Below are positions 1-10,690 of a stretch of DNA of 54,367 nt, piece by piece. Both the position numbers and the translations under genes were made by a program. Below the pieces are notes generated by a model. That model saw nothing but the letters and a program-made list of their open reading frames with translations, did not search any database and had not been told where the DNA came from. The stretch comes from Catenaria anguillulae PL171 (taxonomy: Eukaryota; Blastocladiomycota; Blastocladiomycetes; Blastocladiales; Catenariaceae), in NCBI GenBank assembly GCA_002102555.1, contig MCFL01000165.1:1-54367 (forward strand). Reading direction: 5' to 3'. The stretch's first letter is position 1, and the number at the start of each line of letters is the position of its first letter.

Positions 1-118
1 TCCCAGAGCAAATCGTAATATCTCCAAGGCAAGTCCAATGGTCATGCAGTCAGTCTGGTGACATTAATATCACCTCATTCCAAATGCTTCAGAGTTGACA
101 GCACAAACGAACTCATTA

Positions 119-232
119 GAGACCATGGGCAGGATTATTCGCACAAATCTTTTGCAAATTAGCGGTGAGCAAGAGGTCTCACTTACCGTAGGCGTGAATA
201 AGATTTGCGCGAAAAATCCTGCCCATGGTCTC
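119..232. repeat. Long imperfect inverted repeat (hairpin)
   Basis: Arms 119-136 and 215-232 are perfect 18-base reverse complements, with ends gagaccatgggcaggatt and aatcctgcccatggtctc. Complementarity continues inward with a few mismatches to about 33 bases per arm, leaving a loop of roughly 45 bases. It lies in the noncoding DNA before the first gene. The shape fits a small non-autonomous inverted-repeat element or a structured transcript, but I see no convincing target-site duplication. The rest of 1-452 holds no gene I can support. Confidence 0.75.
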
Positions 233-452
233 AAATAATTGCTCACAACGTTGGCTGTGTTGCTGAATGTTTACATACATGTCCGCTCCAACACCCTCAC
301 TGAGTCACTCCCACTGCAACATCGGACATCTAGAGGCGATACCGATGATATCATAACCACAATTTCGGCTCGCGTTCAATGTTCGTGGCCGGGAACACCC
401 GGCCCAGTTTCATTCAAATACCAACTGTAACCTCGTCAGTGATTTGCTCGCC

Positions 453-1486
453 ATGCCACCTACCGCATCCCAACCCGCCGCTACCATGCAACCCACGTTG
501 ACAATCTCACCGGCAACCACCGGCTCCACCATGCAGCCCGAATCACCCAGCCCTCCCAATCCGACCAAAGCCTTCAACGTGATCCTATTCGGATGGGCCG
601 ACGGCGAGCCTGCCCACATTGCCAAGTACCAATCCGCGTACCCACCCGGATGCGATTTCTACATCTACCCGTCGCACGTGTGGGACGTTGGCCGCGACCC
701 TTCCACGCTCATCCACCAAGCCGATCCAGCCATTGATTTTTTGGCCAAACACGGCCACCTTTCGTCTGGCGGCAGCAGGTCGTCGACCCGTGGACTCATC
801 CTGCACGCCTTTTCCAACGGCGGCATCCAATCGCTCGCCACGCTTCTCGCGCACCTCGCCTCCACAAATGCACACCTGTTGCGTGTGAGCGCACTTGTGA
901 TTGATTGTGCGCCCACCCCGACGGCACAACGCGCAATTGGCTCGGGCGCTGACTTGTTTTCGTATTCGCTTGGCCTTGGACCTTTGCCCACGGCCATTGC
1001 ACGCGGGGTGTTTTATACGGCGCTGTCGATGCAAGCCATTGTGGCCAAGGTGATGGGGTGGCGGCCGCAGATGAACAAGAATCGCGACATGCTGCTCAGG
1101 CACAACGAGTTGCACGGCGTGCCAAAGCTCGTCTTGTATACGCCGGGCGATCGGTTTATTGATTACACGCAGATTGAGTGGGTGGTAGGTAGGATGGTGG
1201 AGCAGATGCAGGTCCGGAGCGATGCTGTTGGTGGAGGAAGCACAGACGAGTTTCGGGTTACAACGGCAGTCAAGGGGATGTGGAGGCAAGGTCGGTGAGC
1301 GTGCCAGCAAGTGATGGCGATCCAAGTGCGGTGATTACGGTTGTGCAGAGGGAAAAGTCGGGTGGAGCGAATGACGGCTTAGTTGCTGCCATCCGGTTTC
1401 CAAAGGATGCCATGCACGTGCAATTGCTGAGGGGGTATCCAAAGCAGTATGTCCGGGTGATGGGTGCATTTCTATCAAAGCTGTAA
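453..1486 (+). CDS. TMEM53/DUF829-like alpha/beta hydrolase family protein
   Basis: The N-terminal part (ATG at 453, after an in-frame TTG) has a proline/serine-rich leader, then a DUF829-type core: 'VILFGWADGEPAHIAKYQ', a nucleophile-elbow-like 'LHAFSNGGIQ', and 'LVLYTPGDRFIDYTQIEWV'. That frame stops at 1298, but the family's C-terminal signature 'FPKDAMHVQLLRGYPKQY' continues in another frame to 1486. An intron with donor GTCCGG at 1212 and acceptor CAG ending at 1348 joins the two in phase 0 with the spacing expected between the IE and HV motifs. It would be about 137 nt, longer than other introns here. Shorter introns starting at 1257 or 1269, or a frameshift, are alternatives. Family members include nuclear-envelope TMEM53; the substrate is unknown. 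Confidence 0.75.
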
Positions 1487-1651
1487 TACAAATCTATTGT
1501 CATGGATATCAGAATTCCAGAATCAACAGAGGAAATGTACTCATGTATCTAATTGTTTGTGACGATGGGAAAACGGCGCTGAGGGAACGAGTTGACAACT
1601 AAACAAGACACAAAGCGAGCAGACAGTCAAGCGGCATCCCAGTTGGACAAC

Positions 1652-2365
1652 TCACAATCGCTGCACAATTCTGGCACACACATTCCTCAACCAATGCCTG
1701 GCACTTGGAGTACATCTTTCAGAATACAGCGGCGCATCAATCAACGCATCAATCGCCTGTCCCACGAGCTCGCGATTGATGACAACGCCGGTACAACGAG
1801 CGACCTCCACCTCCTGATGATAACGCTCAACAATTTCCTCCACCTCGCTTTGGGATAACGCCATGTGTACCACCATCGAGCCGATCTGTGCACATTTGCG
1901 CTCCACCGTGGGCATGTAGTGCACCAAATCGCCATATGTTGTGCTTGCGAACTGACCGCGTCGCCAATGGACCGCAACTTTGTTGGAAACCGCCGTGGCG
2001 CCAATCAGTGGATCCAGTCGCGTGAGCAGATGCAGGGCCATGAGGTCGAGCGGGGCAATCGGTGGATGGGACATGGGCTCGGGATACAGGCAAATGCGCT
2101 GCTCCATGCAGTACAGGGCAAAGGAGCGGAGGTGATTTGGGACCAGGTTGGCGTATCTGTTGACCACGTCAGAACTGTGGAGTGGGTTTGAAGGGGCACA
2201 TGCATGAAGAGCATTGACGAGAGGGTCGATGGCCAGTAGTTTGAATGCGCAGTTGTTGAGGGGAATCGACGAGTGCGATGTGCGAGTCAAGTTGCACAAC
2301 AGCAAAAAGCAGAGTGCCGAAAACACCATCCAGCCTGATCCACATTTCAAGTCAATAGAAATCAT
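1652..2365 (-). CDS. Hypothetical protein with N-terminal hydrophobic segment
   Basis: A single open frame read from ATG at 2365 (about 237 residues). Residues 13-26 are hydrophobic ('MVFSALCFLLLCNL'), like a signal peptide or anchor; a second ATG lies just before this segment. The rest is helical with scattered cysteines and no domain I recognise. Its start is only 14 bases from the divergent start of the F-box-like gene at 2380, so the two would share almost no promoter unless one has an upstream noncoding exon or an internal start. It looks protein-like in composition, but I cannot name it. Confidence 0.45.
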   Translation of the reverse strand: MISIDLKCGSGWMVFSALCFLLLCNLTRTSHSSIPLNNCAFKLLAIDPLVNALHACAPSNPLHSSDVVNRYANLVPNHLRSFALYCMEQRICLYPEPMSHPPIAPLDLMALHLLTRLDPLIGATAVSNKVAVHWRRGQFASTTYGDLVHYMPTVERKCAQIGSMVVHMALSQSEVEEIVERYHQEVEVARCTGVVINRELVGQAIDALIDAPLYSERCTPSARHWLRNVCARIVQRL

Positions 2366-2379
2366 GTAGAACAAACAAG

Positions 2380-3783
2380 ATGGACTTGGTGCAATCCTTG
2401 AAAAGCTTCATCACACGGCGTCATGCCCGCAAAATCCACGCCGGCTCGCATTCCACCTCATTGACGCGGCCGTCACAACCAGGCGAGTCCCTGTCCGCAC
2501 CTCCAGTTGATGCTTGGACGGTGCCTCGGACACTCAGATACTTCGATGAGGACTCGATGCCACCCTCAAACTCGATCCAAGTTCTCATTGACCGGTGCCT
2601 TCACAGCCCTCTGACCCCAGAACGACTGCTTCATCTGCACCACTTGCTGTCGTGCCCAACCATAGATCCCAATATCGCATGGGATGCGGTGTTGGATTAC
2701 ATAGCGAGCGAATCGTTTCCCACGACTTCACCTGTGCTTGAGTCTCCAAGTGACTTGACATATGGGAACTGGCAATGGATTCGCTATCTCGAGGAAACTA
2801 GCGAGAGTAATCGAGTGTTTGCAGCTGTTATGCCTGTTGGATTGGCTCCTGCGGCCAGTCCAACTCCAAAGTTGTTACTCGCCCTGCCGTACGATATTGC
2901 ATACAAGCTGCAATCGTACTTGACGGTTGAATCGCTAGGTCGGATCAGGCAGACTTGTCGGCAGCTATCATCGTTTCCCATGGACTTTTATGATGAGCGC
3001 AGGCTATTGTACGCCATTTCGTTCAAGAGTCACCGTCGCGATCGAATCAAACATATGCTTGCTGCTCCTCGCGGTTGTGCACAATGGACCACATTGCGCA
3101 TCATGGTTGAGGCAGTGCGATACCTAAACGTGCCGCTTGCACTTGAAATCATCCAGAGCGACACTCTCTACAGCGACAATGACCAATTTTGGCTCTCGTG
3201 GGCCATGTTTCTCGCCATTCAGCACTCCGTGAAAGTGACCGGTCCTGAGCAATCAGGTGTGGGCCAAATCATCCATGCGTTGCTGCTGCATCCAAAGCTA
3301 CCAATCGCGGCTTGGTTTCTCATGATTCCCGCACTTGCTCAACTCTGCAACTGCCTTGAATCCGCCGGCGTGCCTCAATGGTCATCTGACAATTCAATCG
3401 CCCACACACTGCTCAGTCTCATACTCAACCCAACGGCACCAACACCATCACTCACACACCCAATACTCTCCACGCAAACTCGCCTGATCATCGGTTTGCC
3501 TGTGCTCTCTGGCTACTGCTCACCCGAAAAAATAACGGCTCTGTACCGAGCGCTGGCGCGCGCAACTACCACGTCATTTCAACAGTCAACGGTGGATCAC
3601 TGGCTGTTTCTATTCAGTGTCCAGTCCGGCAACGTGCAGTTGGTCAGGCATGTGCTGACACTTGTGCGCCCGCGCGCATTGGCCGTATCCGTAGCCGGCA
3701 GATACGTACAGCGACAGAGTGGCGCCGGGTGGGGCCAGATTGGTCATGAGCTGTCGCAGATCAAAGTAGATGTGGGCGCTTGA
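2380..3783 (+). CDS. F-box-like protein, local paralogue A
   Basis: A 467-residue single-exon protein. Residues about 163-200 form an F-box-like stretch, 'LLALPYDIAYKLQSYLTVES' then 'RIRQTCRQLSSFP'. It aligns with paralogue C at 37.4 kb ('LLDLPYDLQLYLGAFLNSPS', 'RLRATCRELNEFP'). Both share a preceding G-x-WQ motif and a following 'EAVRxLxxxLAL' motif, also seen in paralogue B at 16.2 kb. A lacks the long C-terminal helical region of C. F-box proteins usually recruit targets to SCF ubiquitin ligases; that role is inferred from fold resemblance only. It converges on FMC1, which ends about 100 bases downstream on the other strand. Confidence 0.7.
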   Translation: MDLVQSLKSFITRRHARKIHAGSHSTSLTRPSQPGESLSAPPVDAWTVPRTLRYFDEDSMPPSNSIQVLIDRCLHSPLTPERLLHLHHLLSCPTIDPNIAWDAVLDYIASESFPTTSPVLESPSDLTYGNWQWIRYLEETSESNRVFAAVMPVGLAPAASPTPKLLLALPYDIAYKLQSYLTVESLGRIRQTCRQLSSFPMDFYDERRLLYAISFKSHRRDRIKHMLAAPRGCAQWTTLRIMVEAVRYLNVPLALEIIQSDTLYSDNDQFWLSWAMFLAIQHSVKVTGPEQSGVGQIIHALLLHPKLPIAAWFLMIPALAQLCNCLESAGVPQWSSDNSIAHTLLSLILNPTAPTPSLTHPILSTQTRLIIGLPVLSGYCSPEKITALYRALARATTTSFQQSTVDHWLFLFSVQSGNVQLVRHVLTLVRPRALAVSVAGRYVQRQSGAGWGQIGHELSQIKVDVGA

Positions 3784-3881
3784 AGCAGCATTGCCACTTG
3801 AAAATCGGATCGAGACGGACATCCGCATCTGAGTAGAGGTTTCGGCATACATTTTGAGCTCGGCCCAATACAGACTCTGAT

Positions 3882-4370
3882 TCACACCTTTTGCGCTGCA
3901 CTGTCCCTGGCAATCTCGCCATCGGGGTCAAACATGCGCGGCAGTTGCAATCCAACACGTGCGACGGTGCGCTTGATGCGCTCGTCTTCGGACATGGGCG
4001 GGAAATAAAACTCGAGAAGTTCCTAAACCATCAACGTTGTACGATGAGTAGGGAGCTGATCCGGCCCGAATGAAGAAGATGGCACATACCCGGTGTGTCC
4101 GATTGCTCTTCATGAACAGGAGCGCATTTTCGGCGTTCTGAATGCGGCTGGGCACGGTCGATGCAGGGTGAGGTGTGCGGAACTCTTGGCGCAGGTAGTG
4201 GAGCCAGAAGGGGTTGTTGTTTTTCCGGGTGACCTGTGTGGATGCAGAGGATAAGTGAATGGCTGGAAGATAAAGTGACAAAAGGGCACACTTGCCTGCT
4301 TGTTGACCTCACGGAGAAGGCCACGGTACAGCGACGTGACTGCTGGAAGTGTGCGTGCGGGAGATGTCAT
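3882..4370 (-). CDS. FMC1: FMC1-like mitochondrial ATP synthase assembly factor
   Basis: Three exons, 4370-4296, 4233-4090 and 4022-3882, all joined in phase 0, give 119 residues (human FMC1 is 113). Exon 1 carries the LYR-type motif 'SLYRGLLREVNKQ'. Exon 2 has 'PFWLHYLRQEFR'. Exon 3 ends with 'RTVARVGLQLP', matching the family's C-terminal 'VGLxLP'. Intron 1 (4295-4234, 62 nt) has a GC donor (GCAAGT) with a CAG acceptor; intron 2 (4089-4023, 67 nt) is GTATGT...TAG. FMC1 proteins act in the mitochondrial matrix and help assemble the F1 part of complex V; in yeast this works through Atp12. ATG 4370 is the first ATG before the conserved helix. Confidence 0.85.
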
Positions 4371-5702
4371 TGTTGGAAAGTGTGCATGGGATGAATACAA
4401 TCCAGTTGCATCAACGCAACTGATGAATTAGTGTGTCAGTCCATCGAAGAAGAGAGAGGATTGGCGATCGATCGGTGGATCGGGGTGCCGTCACCGTTGG
4501 TTTGTGTCGACCTCAGTGTCGACCTCCGCCAGACCTCGGCGCTCGTGGAGACGCCAACTCGCGCCATTTCCTGCGAACAAAAGTAGCGCGCACAAATGGC
4601 TGGCCTCAAGTCTGAATCTAGGACAGGATGTCTCAAAAATGTGGCAGCAATTGTGGAGTCCAAAGCGCCTATGCATTGGATCTATCTCCGCAAACGCAGC
4701 CGCACTCGCCGCAGCCAAGAAGGGCAACACTGGGCCGTTTCCCAAACACGACAGCTAATTGCTCGTTCGCGGCCATTACACTAGCCAGCCGAGAAACGGC
4801 AAGCTTGCTGGGCTTTAACTTGGAGCTGCGGTGACTGTGCTGGATGTGAAAGGTACCCGCGGCCACGAAGGCTTTGGCTAGATTCCTATTTTCGGGTTGT
4901 GGTGACCACTGTGAGACATCTCCCCCACGTTCCCTTCAAATGGCCCAGGTGCATGTATCAGTCCATGGTACGGCCTTGATGCTGTAAGCTGCATTCCGGA
5001 TTCACCTGAGGTTGGCAAGGTCGCGCGATGACCTTGCATTTGAGATGAGACAATGCAAGACAAAGGAAAGCCGAGCTGCGAGTTGGCGGCTGTGGTGTTG
5101 CATCCGTCCGTGCACATGTGTGGCGGCCGACTCACATGCACATGTCTGAAGTGGTGGACGGAGTGGACAATTGCAATCCCTGACCCGGGCCCGGCCCATA
5201 TGCACGCAAGAAGAAGAGGTGGCGGTGGAGTTTGTAAACCGGTTTTTTGTTAATGGTCATTAGTTTGAAGACCATTGGCTCATTTGGTCAAGGACAAGGA
5301 AGCGGGATTAATGAAGCGGGGGCGGCGAGTGGATCCCCAGATTGACCAGCGAGATCGGAAAGTGATCGGCATGCAGAGCATTCGCTCACATGGGTCAATG
5401 TCCCATGTGAAATCGAAACGGCATTCAGTGTAGAAAATGCACGAAATGCAAGCCCCGGCGTCCATTCTTTTTCGAGTCGAGGCAACAACACATGAATGCC
5501 TTGCATGCCTTGCGCGTGAGCTGAGCCACCCCGCGTCCGTGATTGCCGTTCATTGCCTCCGTTGTGACTTTGAGCATTTGCCCACCTTCTCTCTCGTTGG
5601 AATCATTGGTCCTTGGCCATCACTGCGTGGCTTCCCGTCCCTCTCATAAACGCACCCGCCCCACCCGCATACTCGACCGGCCGTTGGTTCCATTTCTTCG
5701 CA
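4371..5702. other. Intergenic region, no supported gene
   Basis: This 1.3 kb lies between the divergent FMC1 and the gene at 5703. Short open frames occur around 4504-4784 on the plus strand, but none has a recognisable domain and several frames overlap. Promoters for both flanking genes must lie here. I see no TATA-like element I would defend. Confidence 0.4.
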
Positions 5703-7468
5703 ATGAGCACCAACAAGCGCTCTGATATCTCGAGACTCTCCATCGCAGACGCAAGCAGCGCACCCACCACCACTGCCACCCATCTTCCTCCGCTTCCACC
5801 AGTGCCTCGGCTCCAGCTGCCCCACCTTGACCTCGACTTTGCCTCGGATTCATCGGCCGCTCTTGACACACTTTGGCTTGAAGACTTGCTTTCCAATTCC
5901 AGTCAAAGTGCCACGGACTCTCCTCCTCATTCTTCAGACCATCCACGGGACCCCGCTCTGGTTGTGCCTCATTTGGATTCCGCCAATCAAGCGATTCCCG
6001 CTGCTGCTGCTGCGTGCCTCGACAATAGCAACAGCCCTACTGATAATTATAAGTCGCACGAGGGCCCTTCACATCCAAATTCGAATTCGGTCTCGCCTTC
6101 GACCTCGTCTTTTCTCTTTTCCCAATCCCAATCCCATCCCACTTCAGATTTGCGCAGTACCTCGTTGACCGAGCCTGTCGACTCGTTTCTTTGCCTTCGT
6201 CCTTCCCCTCCCCCATTCTCTACATCCCGTTCCCACGCCGGCCGTGCGAGCGACTCTGTCCCTTCCCCTCCCCTAAACACCAAGAAGCCGCAGTCGGATC
6301 GCTCCGCCTCGCCCGCCGCCCTATTTCTACTTCATCGCTCGTCCCGCTTGCTGGCCAAACTCCGCAAGCGATTTCCAAACCCGGTTGCTGCCTGCACTTC
6401 GGTCCCTCCCGACTCGCCGCTCCTCACAAAGACTACAGCTGGCTCTTCTCCTCGTGCCGCTGTCGTGCTCCTTCACCCCACTCCGAGTCCCACGCCCACA
6501 ACACAAAGCTCGACTCGCTCTCGGTCTGCTTCTGATAAGCGCAAATCGGCTCCGCCCGCACTCTCGCTCCCGCCACTCCCGCGCCACCCATCCCCAGCGG
6601 CAGTCCCCGACTCGTTTATACCTCCAACCCCACTTGCTCCAAGACCCAAATCCGTCACCACCATGGAATCGCCCAACGGCCTGCCTCGCCTCGACCTGTC
6701 GTCGTTGCCCTACCACGGCGGCCACAACTCGTCCGATTCAGATTCATCTGCGTCCCCTTCATCACCAAGCAATGGCTCCCCAAGCAAACGGCGCGGGTCC
6801 AAGGTGCAGTTTTCACGGTACATCAAGGTCTCGTACACGTTTGCGGCCGAGGAATATGACCGGAACCCGGTGGAGCCACCGGCAATGGTCCGTTTTTGCT
6901 TCCCCTTGTTGTTTCATGTTCGTTCGTTGCATTGAAGCTAACGTGTTCCCTCCATCGCATCGGAAAAAAACAGACGGCAAAGGACTATTACGAGTACCAA
7001 GTCATGGCCTTTGAGATGCACCAAGCCATCCGCTTTGAAACCACCATGCGCCAACTTGGTCTTTGGGACAATTCGACACCCGGCATTTCCCAGGTCCCCG
7101 TCGTGCCCACCATTCCCGTTGTCGCTTCCACGCTGGAACGCCGCAAGGAAGTCAAGGCCACCTTTTCAAAGGGCACCAAGGTCGTTGTGGCCAAGCCACG
7201 GTCCACCTCATTGCAAGCCCAAGTACTGGACCTGGACGATGGACTGGAAGATGGATTGCCTGTGGTGACCATGGGCCACTCGGCACAGGTCGACGACGCG
7301 GCCTCGGCCGAGTACATGCACCAGCTCGAGGCACATACATTGGCGCTTGTGGACGATGCTGCGGACGCACAGTTGGACGAGCAGCTGGCGGATTACGAGC
7401 GGCATTATGCGGCGTTGGCGGGCACAAACGGGTTTTCGGGGCAGTCGGCCGCGGTTATTCGGACATGA
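5703..7468 (+). CDS. Ser/Pro-rich protein with conserved KVQF...EYDR motif
   Basis: Two exons, 5703-6887 and 6974-7468, phase 0, about 559 residues. The 86-nt intron starts GTCCGT, has a GCTAAC branch-like site near 6938 and ends CAG. The first ~340 residues are low-complexity Ser/Pro/Thr. Across the junction lies the only conserved-looking block: 'KVQFSRYIKVSYTFAAEEYD' followed by 'TAKDYYEYQVMAFEMHQ'. KVQF fits the RVxF docking consensus for protein phosphatase 1, and V-x-F-S...EYDR blocks occur in fungal cell-polarity/PP1-associated proteins. That link is inference. The C-terminal third is acidic and Ala-rich. ATG 5703 was chosen because the open frame upstream of it starts only with TTG. 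Confidence 0.7.
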
Positions 7469-8103
7469 GGAGCGTGGCGAGTCGAGATTCCCCCCACTGT
7501 GTTTGCACACTTGTACATTTCCTGCCCTCCTCCCTACGCACACCTCCATTTACCCCGCTTGTCTGGTGCCCGCAAGCTCGTGTCCTTCGTATCCTTGGAC
7601 ATGAAACTTGCCACACCCTCGCGACTCGGTGCTGCTTGCGACATTCTGTATCTGCTTCCACCACTCATTTGCTCTTATTGCACTGTTTACACTCATGTTT
7701 TCTTTCTTAAATTCGTATGTATTGACTTGGTCATCACTCCCTCCTTTTTTTTCTGGCGCTGGCGTTACCCCGGCCCTGTCCTCTCTCCTCTCCTTCTTTA
7801 GTACTTGTCTCTCTCTTCACCCCTGTCATGCTTTAACCTCACGCGCAGATGCGATTCGATTGGGAATCATGATAACATGCAGGTTCATGTTGCTGGCTCT
7901 TTATTGGTATTATGTTTACAACTTGAGAAACATACCAGGTAACGATGTGACAGTTGAACCCGAGCAACATGAATGTATGTTTTGCAGAATACACAACCGA
8001 ACATTACCACAAAGCTGTCAACACTTGAAATTGGACAAGGAAACATGCGCCACCAACAATAACGGCGAATAAAACCGATAGAACACACGCACACACATGT
8101 TAA
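7469..8103. other. Intergenic region between convergent genes
   Basis: This is the 3' flank of the two converging genes. It is pyrimidine-rich (runs of T near 7745) and ends with a short CA repeat near 8082-8098. The open frames here are unconvincing. I see no gene. Confidence 0.45.
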
Positions 8104-9012
8104 CTAAAACGGCAACTTGTCGGCCACGCCGCGGACCTCACCCGCGACCTTATCCTCAAACTCAACAAGCAACTCAACCGTCTCCTCAATGCACTTGTCC
8201 TTGACACCCTTTTCCCAAATGGTGTCCATGAACGAGTCCAATAACTTGCGCTGCATCCTGACGGCCTTGTCCTCGGCCTTGTCAAACATCTTGTCCAACC
8301 AGGCGCCCGACCATTTTGACGACCTCAGCTCGTCAAACTCTTCCCTGACCTCCTTTTCCACCAGCGCCAAAATGGCACGTTGCAAAATGTCAGGCACCGA
8401 GCGCATAATCTTGGGCAAGAGCTTGGCCGTCAACTTGCGCACAAGGACGCGCGTCTTTGAGGCGAGCCGCTCGCCGCGAGGCGCCTCGGGGGCCGCGGGC
8501 GTGACCGTGGGCCAAAACCTCGCGAGTTCTACGGCCATGGCATCTTCGGGCTCGTCCAGGGCACGGTCCAGGTCCTCTTGCAAGGCACGGTCGCGCTTAC
8601 TTTCGCCATCTTGGTCCGGAATCAAGTGCAAAGCTTCCTTCAACTCGCGAATGCCCGCCTCGGTAGCGCGCTCGTCCAAATGGTCACTTGCCTCGATAAT
8701 CTTGGGCGTCAGCTCGAGCGTCACCTTGGCAATCACTTCGTCGAGTTTGGCGCCGCCGTCGGGCGAGTCGAGTAGGTTGCGTCGGATAAACTTGGCCACA
8801 AGTGCAGACATGCCTGCGCCGTCGTCATTGTCGACATAGTCGCGGGCAGCCTCAATGGTGCGTGCTTTCAGTTCGGCGGGCAGGCGCGCAATGAGTTGCG
8901 CGCGCACGTGCTCGAGTTGTTGGGTGGCGCGCGATTGCACGGGCGGGCGCACGTGTGTGTCGATGGACTTGTTGCCAAAGGACTTGAGCGAGGATTTGAT
9001 GGAGGCGAGCAT
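8104..9012 (-). CDS. Hypothetical charged alpha-helical protein
   Basis: A single-exon 302-residue protein from ATG 9012. It is rich in Lys, Glu, Asp, Arg, Ala and Leu with long predicted helices, such as 'ILQRAILALVEKEVREEFDE' and 'KAVRMQRKLLDSFMDTIWEK'. A proline-rich linker near residue 170 separates two helical halves. No signal peptide or membrane segment is seen, and I do not recognise the family. Codon use is GC-rich at third positions like the housekeeping genes here, which supports it being expressed. Confidence 0.7.
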   Translation of the reverse strand: MLASIKSSLKSFGNKSIDTHVRPPVQSRATQQLEHVRAQLIARLPAELKARTIEAARDYVDNDDGAGMSALVAKFIRRNLLDSPDGGAKLDEVIAKVTLELTPKIIEASDHLDERATEAGIRELKEALHLIPDQDGESKRDRALQEDLDRALDEPEDAMAVELARFWPTVTPAAPEAPRGERLASKTRVLVRKLTAKLLPKIMRSVPDILQRAILALVEKEVREEFDELRSSKWSGAWLDKMFDKAEDKAVRMQRKLLDSFMDTIWEKGVKDKCIEETVELLVEFEDKVAGEVRGVADKLPF

Positions 9013-9971
9013 GGTGGAAGCAGGACGGAGACGCGGGTGTGGGCGTGGGTGAGGGGAGATATGCCAAGGGGGGGGGGGGCTGTAGAGGAGAATGACTGTC
9101 GTCTATTGCGGACGGGCGGGGTGGCAAGCTTTCATTCAGGGCGCGATAAAAGCCGGTTCTGAGAGAGGGGGTTGAATGAAGGATTTGTATGTTGAGGAAA
9201 TGAGGAGGCGTGGCACTCCATGTCTGCACCTGTGTTCGACTCGGAGCCAAGGTTGGGTTGTCTTCTAGACGTGCTCTGGAAACATCGTTTTGCGGAATCA
9301 AGGTGAATGGCCGCCGATCACGATTTACTACTGCCGCGTTGGGTCGAGTGGCAATTGGCAACGGAAGAAAAAAAAAATCAGTATTGACGACGACCGAAGT
9401 CATTTGTTATGACATTCCGGCAGGTGACACACGAATGAAGGAACGAAAAGTGAGGACAGGGAGCACGATGCACACGAAACAAGACAAAAAGATAGCGAGA
9501 ATCGCCCGATCATGGAGCCGAGTTGCTTGGACTTGGACTTTGACTTTGACTCTGACTTGGAGTTGGACTTGGACTTGGACTTGGACTTGGAGTTGGACTT
9601 GGACTTGGACTTGAACTTGAGCAGTGCTGCACAGATCAATGTCGGTGAAGGGCATGTCATGCGGGGCTGAGAGGCCACCAGAGTGTGCCCATTGCCAATG
9701 GATATGCACGAAAGCAGACCACAGGCTCCGGGCCGAAAGCGGATGTGTTGATGTCCACAGAATCTGAAGAAGCATGGCCGATTTCACTTCGGCCCAGTTG
9801 CACGCGCAACTCAGCCGCCTCCCTCACCTTATGCTCTCCCATATCCTGATCCCGATCGCCCTTGGGTGTTGCTGCATCCATGGCGGTCAGGTCAACCTGG
9901 TGTTGTGTTACCTCGCGCAACGCACATGCGCGGCACCATTGCTGCTGCGACCCGTGATCACTCGGCGTGGT
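9013..9971. other. Intergenic region with simple repeats
   Basis: No supported gene. It contains a G run near 9069-9080, an A run near 9367, and the hexanucleotide repeat listed separately. A minus-strand open frame at 9657-9920 has no recognisable features and is not called. Confidence 0.4.
9526..9618. repeat. ACTTGG-type hexanucleotide microsatellite
   Basis: About fifteen imperfect copies of a six-base unit (acttgg/gacttt variants). Read on either strand it gives spurious two-residue repeats (Trp-Thr or Lys-Ser), so open frames crossing it are artefacts. Confidence 0.85.
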
Positions 9972-10178
9972 TCACGGCTGCCTTGGGCAGAAACAAACGC
10001 CTGCGGATGCAGCGCCGTGGAAACCGCCACGCGGATCTTGATCGAACGGGCCCACTCCAGTTGCCGGCAATGTGTCTGGCCACGAGCCGTACCACGAGTG
10101 TTGGGTGGGCTCCGACTCGGTGATCCAATGGCCGCGGCGGGATGCGGGCCGCTTCATGGAGCGGCGCTCGAGCGACAT
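9972..10178 (-). pseudogene. W-motif family fragment, copy 1
   Basis: A minus-strand frame from 10178 begins 'MSLERRSMKRP' and then 'ASRRGHWITESEPTQHSWYG', nearly identical over this stretch to residues 92-111 of the intact copy at 11964-12779. Beyond 'SWPDTL' protein similarity is lost, though weak nucleotide similarity continues in other frames. It therefore looks like a decayed remnant, and the oldest-looking part of the array. Confidence 0.6.
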
Positions 10179-10181
10179 GTC

Positions 10182-10690
10182 TTACTTGCTGATGAACACT
10201 TGCGACCGGTTGGCGGGACATGGATGCCGCAGGCGGTTTGTGTGGGCCATAGCAGCTTGAACAGGGACCACGACATCGGGAGCAAAGAGGTGCAAGAGGT
10301 GCATGACGTGGGAGATTTGGCATGGCCAGCGTGGGCCCTTGAATTTTTGCCGATATCGCAAAGGAGCGAACGTCGAACGGCTCTTGTATGGCCAGAATTT
10401 CCATGGGGCGTGGGCCGCAGCGCCAGCTGTGGGAAAAGGAACACTCGGATCTTGAAACAGTATGATCTGTAGATGGCCACGGTCGTGAATGAATGCGATG
10501 CGGTGGGCGGGCGACCAGTCGAACCGCCGGATGACTGTAAGGTCGTTCGAGCGGCCGGTAGGCCTCACGAGAATGTCCCGGAAATGAGCACGATAATGCG
10601 CTGGGTCAAGAGTGCATTGCGGGAGTCGGCGGAGTGCCTCGGTTTGGATGATATAGCATGCGGCGCCGGGGATCCAAGAGCTTGATTCCA
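10182..10690 (-). other. Minus-strand open frame of unknown status
   Basis: About 168 codons without an in-frame ATG at the left end (the frame opens with GTG). It includes protein-like stretches such as 'RRFDWSPAHRIAFIHDRGHL'. It sits directly upstream of copy 1 of the W-motif family. It could be an internal exon of a gene starting further right, or a decayed copy. I cannot assign a function. Confidence 0.25.

Noticed and set aside
585-1325. 246-codon minus-strand frame
   Set aside because: Antisense to the DUF829-like gene, which has recognisable family motifs on the plus strand.
4504-4784. Possible small gene upstream of FMC1
   Set aside because: Three overlapping plus-strand frames are all open and none is recognisable; I could not choose one honestly.
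9210-9614. Frame ending in a Trp-Thr repeat
   Set aside because: Produced by the hexanucleotide repeat; no conserved sequence outside it.
9774-10472. 232-codon plus-strand open frame with a good ATG context
   Set aside because: Much of it is the antisense of W-motif copy 1; the same antisense peptide ('LRLGDPM') appears opposite copy 2, so it is a shadow of the family rather than its own gene.
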